Origin: an uncultured Campylobacter sp.
GTDB taxonomy: Bacteria; Campylobacterota; Campylobacteria; Campylobacterales; Campylobacteraceae
Length of the DNA stretch: 5,106 bases
Assembly: GCF_938045405.1 (NCBI RefSeq)
Contig: NZ_CALIMW010000110.1
Coordinates: 1-5,106 of the forward strand
Reading direction: 5' to 3'
The position numbers were made by a program, and so were the translations under genes. Below, one piece after another: positions 1 to 4,953 of the stretch (positions within the stretch are counted from its first letter, which is position 1; every line of letters starts with the position of its first letter). The notes under the pieces were generated by a model that saw only the letters and a program-made list of their open reading frames with translations, had not been told where the DNA came from and did not search any database.

Positions 1-281
1 CCCGCGCCGTGATAGGCAAAATACACGGGCGAGGCATCCCCGAGGGCAAAATCTACAAAAAACGGATCGTCCATGCCGTTACGCGCGATGACCCGCCAGC
101 TCTTGCGCCACTGTCCGGGCGTATCGTCCGCAAGCTCCTCGCCAGTTTTGCGGCTAGCGAGCCTATATCCCTCTTGAAAACTCTCAAACTCGCTCTCTTC
201 AGGTTAGAAAAAAGGCAGCAAAATGGACTCTAAAACGATGCGTTTGCGGATAAAATTTTGGATTAAATTGGGGATTTGCAC
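1..281 (-). pseudogene. SMI1/KNR4 (SUKH-like) family gene, partial, with in-frame stop
   Basis: Reading the minus strand from GTG at 281-279 gives a protein starting VQIPNLIQNFIRKRIVLES, then LLPFF, then TAA at 206-204 (codon 26). The same frame continues open to the window edge with PEESEFESFQEGYRLA and later WRVIARNGMDDPFFVDF and SPVYFAYHGAG. The W-x-VIA, DPFFVD and PVYFAxHGxG pattern is typical of the SMI1/KNR4 superfamily, whose bacterial members often act as immunity proteins or in contact-dependent toxin loci. Both sides of the stop are in one frame, so this is a nonsense change (for example CAA or AAA to TAA), not a frameshift. No ATG, GTG or TTG lies soon after the stop for restart; the first in-frame ATG is well inside the conserved domain. 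An AAAGG at 293-289 sits 7 nt before the GTG. The gene runs off the left edge, so length and 3' end are unknown. Family call is from motif recognition; a sequencing error could explain the stop. Confidence 0.68.
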
Positions 282-288
282 GGCACGA

Positions 289-293
289 CCTTT
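289..293 (-). promoter_or_regulatory. Ribosome binding site deciding the GTG start of the SUKH-like gene
   Basis: AAAGG lies 7 nt upstream of GTG at 281. The frame is closed by TAA at 299-297, and no ATG is available in the short open stretch between that stop and the internal TAA, so this GTG is the only well-placed start. Confidence 0.45.
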
Positions 294-310
294 GGGTTAA
301 ATTTGAGCGA

Positions 311-338
311 ATTTTAGCAGAGTTTTTAACCTGAGCAA
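311..338 (-). promoter_or_regulatory. Candidate extended -10 promoter of the SUKH-like gene
   Basis: On the minus strand TGCTAAAAT (319-311) forms an extended -10 with TAAAAT at 316-311. A weak -35-like TTGCTC lies at 338-333 with 16 nt spacing. The predicted start would be near 304, leaving a leader of about 23 nt before GTG, which fits the AAAGG ribosome site. The -35 is poor, as is common in Campylobacter. If correct, the gene has its own promoter rather than depending on read-through from the reductase operon. Confidence 0.35.
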
Positions 339-376
339 AATTTACATTCAAATTTGACGCACACAAAAGAAGCAAA

Positions 377-409
377 TTGTGCTCAAATTTTCACCAAATT
401 TGAGCACAA
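377..409. repeat. Perfect 14-bp inverted repeat with 5-nt loop (possible terminator)
   Basis: TTGTGCTCAAATTT (377-390) pairs perfectly with AAATTTGAGCACAA (396-409) around TCACC. On the minus strand the stem is followed by ATTTGCTTCTTTT, a loosely T-rich tail, so it could end transcription from the reductase operon. On the plus strand the tail is AAAAGAC, which would not support termination. The stem base has only moderate GC content and the T-run is interrupted, so the terminator reading is tentative; a protein-binding palindrome is the alternative. Confidence 0.5.
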
Positions 410-426
410 AAAGACAAGCGGAAGTA

Positions 427-529
427 TCGCGAGATGATTTTGAGAGTTGTGCAGAAATTTTAAGTCAAGGCTAGACAAGTAGTCTGCCGCAGACTTAAAA
501 TTTCAAATCTCTCTCAAAAGCACTCGCGA
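427..529. repeat. Long imperfect inverted repeat in the reductase 3' region
   Basis: Three blocks pair in order from outside in: TCGCGAG (427-433) with CTCGCGA (523-529); TTTTGAGAG (438-446) with CTCTCAAAA (511-519); GAAATTTTAAGTC (454-466) with its complement (492-504). That is 29 paired bases separated by small internal loops, with a 25-nt apical region. The structure begins 17 nt after the reductase stop codon in the direction of transcription. No clean T-run follows it (the next bases on the minus strand are ATACTTCCGC), so it is not a standard rho-independent terminator. It could be an mRNA 3'-end stabiliser, a small RNA, or a remnant of a small palindromic mobile element. No target-site duplication is evident at its edges. 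Confidence 0.6.
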
Positions 530-545
530 GACGACGCGTTAAATT

Positions 546-2993
546 CTACAAAGATTGTAGGATTTTAGGTTTTGAAAACGCCGTTATAGGTTTAATCTCT
601 CCCTTAAATTTCTCAATCTGCGCTAGCACGGTGTGAGCCGAGTTGCTCTGCGCGAGCTTGGACGTGCCTTTATCGAACGTAAGCACGTTTACGCAGCCGT
701 GCTGGCAGAGGCTCTTCTCGCCCCAAACCTCTGGATCGTACCACGCGCCCTCGCAAATCGCTGCGACGCGCTCAGGCACGATGTCGGTAACGAGCACGCC
801 CGCTAAAATTTCGCCGCGGTCATTGAAAACGCGCACGATGTCGCCGTTCGCAAGCCCGCGAGCTTCGGCGTCTTTTGGATTTATCAGCACCGGCTCTCTG
901 CCGCTAACCTCGGCGAAATTTCTGATGATCGAGTTGTTTAGCTGACTGTGCAGGCGGTAGCGAGAGTGCGGGCTTACGATGTGAATCGGATATTTCGCCG
1001 TCTTTTTCGCATCGCCTAGCCACTCTTTAGGCTCGATCCAAGTAGGCATCGGCGGGCAGTCGGCATAGCCCATCTTAGCGATTACGGGCGAGTAAAGCTC
1101 GATCTTGCCAGACGGCGTGCCGAGGCGGTTTTTGGCGGGATTTTCGCGGAATGCCGCAAGGCGCGTATATAGTGCGCTGCTCTCGTCGTCCTTTTCAAAG
1201 CGCACGAAGCCTTTGTCGTAAAATTCCTCAAAGCTAGGCATCGTTATATTTAGGCCTTTGGCTTGCTCTACGGCATCGGCGTAGAATTCCTTCATCCAGC
1301 CTAGCTCGTCCTTGCCCTCGCTAAAGACCTCGCCGTATCCCCAACGCTTGCAGATCTGCTCGCAGATCCAAAAGTCGCTCTTGCTCTCGCCCATTGGCTC
1401 GATTGCAGGTCTATAAGCGACTATATATTCGCCCGTAGCGCCCGTTTGGTTGATGTCGTTACGCTCGACCTCGATCGCGACGGGAAGCACGATGTCGCTA
1501 AGCTTCGCCGTACTCGTCCAGTAAGGCTCGGCGGTGATGACGGTGTCAAATTTACGCCACTGCCTCACAATATTATTCACGTCTTGATGGCGCGTAAACA
1601 TCGATCCGCACGCCATATAGGCGACTCTCATATGCGGCAGCTTGATCTTGGTGCCGTCGTAGTCGATCTGCTTTCCTGGATGCTCCAGCGCCTCTATGCT
1701 GCGAGAGGACGGGATGGTGATATTTTTCGCGTTTTTCCAAGGCGCAGAGCCCGTGTTTTCATATTTTTCATCTATGCGCGTGCTAAGTCCCTTTAAAATA
1801 GGAGCCACCTTATTCGTAGCGCCCGCAGAGCCGTAGCCCAGGCTAAATTCAAAGCCGAGACCCTCCTTGCCGATATGTCCTAGCATAGCATTAAGCGCCA
1901 CTAGCGCCCAGAAAGGCTGCTCGCCGTGATCAGCGCGCTGCAAACCGCGACCGATTAGGATCGTGCTCGGCTCCTTTGCAAGCGCCGTAGCAAATTTCGC
2001 AATAGCCTCCTCGCTAAGCCCGCAAATTTTGCTCGCCCAAGCTGCGTCCTTTACGATTTTATCGCTCTCGCCTAAAAAATACGCTTTAAATTTATTAAAT
2101 CCGACGGTGTATTTTTTGATAAATTCCTCGTCGTAGAGGTTGTTCGTAAACAGATAATGGCACATGCCGATGATGAGCGCGGTGTCGGTGTTCGGGCGCA
2201 CGATGATATCTTCGCTGCCGAAGTAGCGCGCGGTGTCGTTTCTCATCACGTTTACGCTGTAGGTTTTGATGCCTGATTTTTTAAGCTCTTGCATGCCGAT
2301 GTAGCCGTCATGCGTAGGCGGAATGGATGAAATTTGATTAGTTACCGCAGGATCGGTCGCCCAAAATACGACGTTTTTAGCGTTTTTGACGATCGCTTTC
2401 CACGTAGTAGGCGCGTCGTAAACGGCGCTTGAGCCCAGCACGTGAGGCATGATAACGAGCCCCGCGCCGGTGGAGTAGTCGCCGCTTTCCTCTACGTAGC
2501 CGCCTAAAATTTTAAGCATTCGGTGCGCTACGGTGCGTCCCCAGCCGATCTTACCGCTGCCGCCCCACCAGTAGCACTCGCCGTAGATCGCCTCGGCGCC
2601 GTATTTGTCGAAATTTTCTTTCAAAGCCTTCGCCGCTAGATCAAGCGCTACGTCCCAGCTAACCCGCACGAACTCCTCTTTGCCGCGCAGTTCGCTCTTT
2701 GCCGCGCCTTTTGCCTTTAGATAGCTTTTGCGCACCATCGGATAGAGCACGCGGTTTTCGTTCTGCACGGAATCGGGCAAGCTGTAATTCATCGTATTTG
2801 GAAATTTATCGCCCTCAAAATCGCTTACCGAAACGATCTGCGACGAGTTTAAATTTAGCCAAAAAGTACCGAATCTGTTCGCGCCGAATACCTTTTTGTT
2901 ATCAAAAATCGTCTGCGTGACCCCCTCGATCCTGCTAGCGCTCGCCGCGCTTGCGCCTAAAATCCCTGCCTTTAAAAAGTCTCGCCTTTTCAT
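546..2993 (-). CDS. torA: Periplasmic molybdopterin S-/N-oxide reductase (TorA/DorA/BisC type)
   Basis: This is an 815-residue member of the DMSO reductase family, which reduces TMAO, DMSO or related S-/N-oxides with a bis-MGD molybdenum cofactor in the periplasm. Its length matches the family (about 780-850). A Tat signal is clear: KRRDFLK at 2-8, a hydrophobic stretch, and Ala-rich ASAASA near 14-19. GDYSTGA (171-177) gives Ser174 as the expected Mo ligand, followed by IMPHVLG. FWATDP (210-215), QRADHGEQ (352-359), TRHQDVN (467-473), ERNDINQTG (510-518) and the C-terminal HSQLNN (682-687) cofactor-binding region are all present. Tyr141 and Trp143 align with active-site Tyr114 and Trp116 of Rhodobacter DMSO reductase. 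There is no N-terminal Fe-S cysteine motif, as expected for this branch. AAAGGAG lies 5 nt before the ATG. The gene sits 13 nt behind a monohaem cytochrome gene, as in Campylobacter Cj0265c/Cj0264c. The symbol is approximate: torZ, bisC or mtsZ would be equally defensible, and true substrate preference cannot be read from sequence. Confidence 0.93.
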   Translation of the reverse strand: MKRRDFLKAGILGASAASASRIEGVTQTIFDNKKVFGANRFGTFWLNLNSSQIVSVSDFEGDKFPNTMNYSLPDSVQNENRVLYPMVRKSYLKAKGAAKSELRGKEEFVRVSWDVALDLAAKALKENFDKYGAEAIYGECYWWGGSGKIGWGRTVAHRMLKILGGYVEESGDYSTGAGLVIMPHVLGSSAVYDAPTTWKAIVKNAKNVVFWATDPAVTNQISSIPPTHDGYIGMQELKKSGIKTYSVNVMRNDTARYFGSEDIIVRPNTDTALIIGMCHYLFTNNLYDEEFIKKYTVGFNKFKAYFLGESDKIVKDAAWASKICGLSEEAIAKFATALAKEPSTILIGRGLQRADHGEQPFWALVALNAMLGHIGKEGLGFEFSLGYGSAGATNKVAPILKGLSTRIDEKYENTGSAPWKNAKNITIPSSRSIEALEHPGKQIDYDGTKIKLPHMRVAYMACGSMFTRHQDVNNIVRQWRKFDTVITAEPYWTSTAKLSDIVLPVAIEVERNDINQTGATGEYIVAYRPAIEPMGESKSDFWICEQICKRWGYGEVFSEGKDELGWMKEFYADAVEQAKGLNITMPSFEEFYDKGFVRFEKDDESSALYTRLAAFRENPAKNRLGTPSGKIELYSPVIAKMGYADCPPMPTWIEPKEWLGDAKKTAKYPIHIVSPHSRYRLHSQLNNSIIRNFAEVSGREPVLINPKDAEARGLANGDIVRVFNDRGEILAGVLVTDIVPERVAAICEGAWYDPEVWGEKSLCQHGCVNVLTFDKGTSKLAQSNSAHTVLAQIEKFKGEIKPITAFSKPKILQSL

Positions 2994-3006
2994 CTGATCT
3001 CCTTTA

Positions 3007-3573
3007 TCATTCAGGTTTTTTTGCGTTGTGTTGTAGGTATTTTACGATCAAATTTAAATCGTCGCCCTCGAGCGCTACGTAGTTTGCATTGATCATCTCT
3101 TGCAAATTTGCAGGCCACTGATTTGCCGTGAAGCTCTTTGGCTCATGCAAGCGGTGACATGCCGAGCAGATCTGCTCGTAGTTCGTCTTTGCCTCCGCAT
3201 AAAGCGCCTTAGCGTCCTTAGCTACGGCATCCGAGCTGATTTCGTAAATTCCCTCCGCCTCATACCAGATCTCGCCGTAATCGTCCTCGAGCTTTTTGCC
3301 CTTTTTAAAATTTGCTTCGGCTTCGTTCGTAAAAATCGCATAAATTTCAGCTTCTTTCATATTTTTTTGGATTTGAAGCTGATAGTTTTCGCTCACGACG
3401 CCTTTAATTTTAATCTTGGCAACGCCGCCATCGCTGGATATTACCTCGATCGGCGTTAAAATTTCAGCCTCGCCGATTGCTTTGCCGTCTTGCGAGATCG
3501 TAGCGGTTTTAGAGATCACCTCGCCGCCGAAAAGCGAACACGCACAGATAAATGAGATAAAAATTTTCCTCAT
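3007..3573 (-). CDS. Periplasmic monohaem cytochrome c, electron donor to the reductase
   Basis: This 188-residue protein has a short basic N-terminus and hydrophobic signal peptide (about 1-17, probably cleaved near LFGGE; the Cys residues at 10 and 12 leave a lipoprotein possible). Residues about 22-85 form a strand-rich, SH3-like region. The haem site is CSACH at 136-140, with QWPANLQEM (152-160) downstream supplying the likely Met160 axial ligand, then a helix ending in VKYLQHNA. This last part matches the C-terminal monohaem domain of TorC, which hands electrons to TorA; the multihaem quinol-oxidising part of TorC is absent. It is the C. jejuni Cj0265c-type partner. AAAGGA lies 6 nt before the ATG. 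The gene ends in tandem in-frame stops TGA-TAA, and the second overlaps the ribosome site of the reductase gene, so the two are very likely cotranscribed. Function is inferred from domain match and context. Confidence 0.88.
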   Translation of the reverse strand: MRKIFISFICACSLFGGEVISKTATISQDGKAIGEAEILTPIEVISSDGGVAKIKIKGVVSENYQLQIQKNMKEAEIYAIFTNEAEANFKKGKKLEDDYGEIWYEAEGIYEISSDAVAKDAKALYAEAKTNYEQICSACHRLHEPKSFTANQWPANLQEMINANYVALEGDDLNLIVKYLQHNAKKPE

Positions 3574-3605
3574 AAAGTATCCTTTCTAGATTGTCTTTAA
3601 CGCGA

Positions 3606-3611
3606 ATTATA
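3606..3611 (-). promoter_or_regulatory. -10 element of the cytochrome/reductase operon promoter
   Basis: A perfect TATAAT lies on the minus strand at 3611-3606, 32 nt before the ATG of the cytochrome gene. The predicted start site is about 3599. At the normal -35 distance there is only CAAATT, a poor match, which fits a promoter that needs an activator. The operator at 3627-3654 covers exactly that region. Confidence 0.6.
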
Positions 3612-3626
3612 AATCAAAGATAAATT

Positions 3627-3654
3627 TAAATTTGTCGCGATTGCGACGAATTTA
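3627..3654. promoter_or_regulatory. Dyad-symmetric operator, probable site for the adjacent Crp/Fnr regulator
   Basis: TAAATTTGTCGC (3627-3638) and GCGACGAATTTA (3643-3654) form an inverted repeat with 11 of 12 positions paired and a 4-nt centre GATT. Written as in a CRP site, it is TGTCG-N6-CGACG, the same half-site spacing and register as TGTGA-N6-TCACA. Its centre (3640.5) falls at -41.5 from the start site predicted from the operon's TATAAT, the class II activator position used by CRP and FNR. For the divergent regulator promoter the site overlaps the -35 region (centre about -37.5), so autoregulation is possible. Assignment to this regulator is inferred from position and symmetry. Confidence 0.6.
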
Positions 3655-3671
3655 TCCTTTTTATGTAAAAT
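3641..3671 (+). promoter_or_regulatory. Candidate promoter of the Crp/Fnr-type regulator
   Basis: TAAAAT at 3666-3671 is a good -10; TTGCGA at 3641-3646 is a 4/6 match to the -35 with a long 19-nt spacer. The predicted start near 3678 leaves about 23 nt before ATG 3701 but only about 8 nt before ATG 3686, which supports the downstream start codon. The -35 lies within the right half of the operator. Confidence 0.4.
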
Positions 3672-3689
3672 TTACGTGAAATTTTATGC

Positions 3690-3695
3690 AAAGAG
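3690..3695 (+). promoter_or_regulatory. Ribosome binding site deciding the regulator start
   Basis: AAAGAG lies 5 nt before ATG 3701. The in-frame ATG at 3686 has only GTGAAATTTT in front of it and no recognisable ribosome site, so 3701 is preferred. Confidence 0.4.
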
Positions 3696-3700
3696 CTACT

Positions 3701-4282
3701 ATGATAGATAGACTAAGTAACGATTACAGCGAGAAATTCGACTTTTTAAGCAGGGAGCAGATTGCCAAATTTAGGCGCGAAAGCTACGTTCGCGGCGACG
3801 TGATCTACGCGCAAAAGTTTAAATTTATCATTCTGCTGCGCGGCAAAGCGAAGCTAAACTGTTACGAAAACGGCAAGGAATTTATCTTTAGCTTCGTAAA
3901 AAGCGGCGCCTACGTCTGCTTGGATAAAAATACTAGCCTTGAAATTTTAAGCGACTGCGAGACGCTACAGATCAACATCTCGGAGCTTTTTGAGCTGCTT
4001 GGAGACGAGTTCGCAAGCTCGATCATAAACGCGCTTATCAAAAATATCTACTCGCAACGGATTTTAATTAAAGAGATCGTCTTTGCGAAAATCCAGACGC
4101 GGATTTTAAATTTTCTAAATCGCATCGCAAACGCCGATAAGATCGTGGAGCTTCCCTTTAATATAATGACGCTTGCAAGCCTGCTCGGCGCGCCTCGCCA
4201 AAATGTCTCCCAAGCGATTACGAAGCTCGTAAACGACAAAAAGATCGTGAAATTAAAGGGCAATAGGATTAAAATTTTATAG
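3701..4282 (+). CDS. Crp/Fnr-superfamily transcriptional regulator
   Basis: From ATG 3701 the protein has 193 residues (198 if ATG 3686 is used). Residues about 10-95 form a cNMP-binding-like beta barrel (RGDVIYAQ, ILLRGKAKL, then ENGKEF); about 96-138 is the long dimerisation helix; about 152-179 is a winged helix-turn-helix, LASLLGAPRQNVSQAITKLV. The RSA-type phosphate-binding motif of CRP is not evident, so cAMP is an unlikely ligand. There is no N-terminal Cys cluster as in FNR; the three Cys (54, 73, 86) lie in the barrel and could be redox-sensitive or simply structural. In the recognition helix, Arg166 matches CRP Arg180, while CRP Glu181 and Arg185 are replaced by Gln167 and Gln171. 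It is divergent from the cytochrome/reductase operon with a shared operator, so it probably controls that operon. The effector is unknown. I could not assign it to a named subgroup such as NssR. Confidence 0.85.
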   Translation: MIDRLSNDYSEKFDFLSREQIAKFRRESYVRGDVIYAQKFKFIILLRGKAKLNCYENGKEFIFSFVKSGAYVCLDKNTSLEILSDCETLQINISELFELLGDEFASSIINALIKNIYSQRILIKEIVFAKIQTRILNFLNRIANADKIVELPFNIMTLASLLGAPRQNVSQAITKLVNDKKIVKLKGNRIKIL

Positions 4283-4352
4283 TTTGAATCTCGCGGCGGA
4301 TCTAAATTTAAACATAAAAGGCTGTTTTGATCAAAGCCGTCTGATAAAACAA

Positions 4353-4381
4353 AGGGCTAAACCCAAAATGGGATTAGCCCT
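4353..4381 (-). terminator. Rho-independent terminator between convergent genes
   Basis: AGGGCTAAACCC (4353-4364) and GGGATTAGCCCT (4370-4381) pair at 11 of 12 positions around AAAAT. On the minus strand the stem is followed directly by TTGTTTTATC, a good T-tract, so it terminates the DUF805 gene. On the plus strand the tail is AAATTTAGCTTATTT, weaker, but it may also stop transcription of the regulator that ends at 4282. Confidence 0.75.
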
Positions 4382-4429
4382 AAATTTAGCTTATTTGTGA
4401 AGCTTATGTATGTGCTGCAAAGCTACGGT

Positions 4430-4837
4430 TTAAAAAATCGAGCCTCTGCTTGCAGGTCGCAACGGATCGTCTCCAAAGCGGTTGCGCCCGTTAGTGCCTT
4501 GCTGGATAAAAAACACGATCAATACTACCGGGCCTATTATCGGGATAAAAATTAACAGATAAAACCAGCCACTTCTATCGGTATCGTGCAGACGCCTTAC
4601 TGCTACGGCAATAGAAGGTAAAAGTATTGCCAATAAAAAGATTGAGTTAATGAAACCGATCATTCTACCGGAACTCGTAACGGCATAGGTGCCTAAAAAG
4701 CCATCCAATACTAACGTTACGATTACTAAAAGTGCCGCAAATAATTCAAACCACCAGTACTCTGAACGTGGTGCACGCCCCTCAAAATTGCAATAATTCT
4801 CTTTGAGACAAGTGCGAATAGACTCCATAAAAGTCAT
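4430..4837 (-). CDS. DUF805 family inner-membrane protein
   Basis: The 135-residue protein carries the DUF805 (YhaH/YhaI-like) signature. NFEGRAPRSEYWWF at 17-30 is followed by a membrane segment (about 31-50), a second (about 61-80), the conserved RRLHDTDRSGWF (81-92), a third membrane segment (about 92-111), and the C-terminal GTNGRNRFGDDP (114-125). Length is normal for the family (about 110-150). Its molecular role is not established; members are small cytoplasmic-membrane proteins found widely in bacteria. AAGGAG lies 6 nt before ATG 4837, which favours that start over the in-frame ATG three codons later. The gene is convergent with the regulator, has its own promoter and terminator, and appears unrelated to the reductase operon. 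Confidence 0.9.
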   Translation of the reverse strand: MTFMESIRTCLKENYCNFEGRAPRSEYWWFELFAALLVIVTLVLDGFLGTYAVTSSGRMIGFINSIFLLAILLPSIAVAVRRLHDTDRSGWFYLLIFIPIIGPVVLIVFFIQQGTNGRNRFGDDPLRPASRGSIF

Positions 4838-4866
4838 CTCAAACTCCTTTTTAAAAAATAAGATAA

Positions 4867-4897
4867 ATTATATAACAATGGCACTTAAATTTGTCCT
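4867..4897 (-). promoter_or_regulatory. Promoter of the DUF805 gene
   Basis: A perfect TATAAT lies at 4872-4867 on the minus strand, and AGGACA at 4897-4892 is a 4/6 match to the -35 with 19 nt spacing. The predicted start is about 4860, giving a leader of roughly 23 nt that includes the AAGGAG ribosome site. Confidence 0.5.
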
Positions 4898-4953
4898 TTA
4901 TATTGATTAAATTTTAAAATTTACCTACGCCGCCGCGCTGTCTGGCAAATACA

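Noticed and set aside
9..233. Plus-strand open frame of 74 codons
   Set aside because: The opposite strand gives a clear SMI1/KNR4-like protein over the same bases, and this frame has no recognisable domain or ribosome site.
427..529. Insertion sequence or MITE with target-site duplication
   Set aside because: No direct repeat flanks the structure and no transposase is nearby; kept only as an unexplained inverted repeat.
546..560. Small 6-bp hairpin CTACAA-AGA-TTGTAG overlapping the reductase stop codon
   Set aside because: Low-GC stem, 3-nt loop and no T-run; it lies inside coding sequence and is not a convincing terminator.
1446..1796. Plus-strand open frame of 116 codons inside the reductase gene
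   Set aside because: Antisense shadow of a well-conserved 815-residue enzyme; composition is rich in Arg/Asp as expected for a shadow frame.
3100..3459. Plus-strand open frame of 119 codons opposite the cytochrome gene
   Set aside because: Antisense shadow; the minus strand encodes the CSACH haem site and TorC-like C-terminus.
3599..3625. FNR box near the operon -10 (TTGAT at the left of TTGATTTATAAT)
   Set aside because: Only one half-site is present; the second half does not match ATCAA and it would overlap the -10 element.
4315..4337. Imperfect dyad GGCT...TTGATCAA...AGCC after the regulator stop as a plus-strand terminator
   Set aside because: It has a bulge, almost no loop and no T-tract after it; the stem at 4353-4381 is far better.
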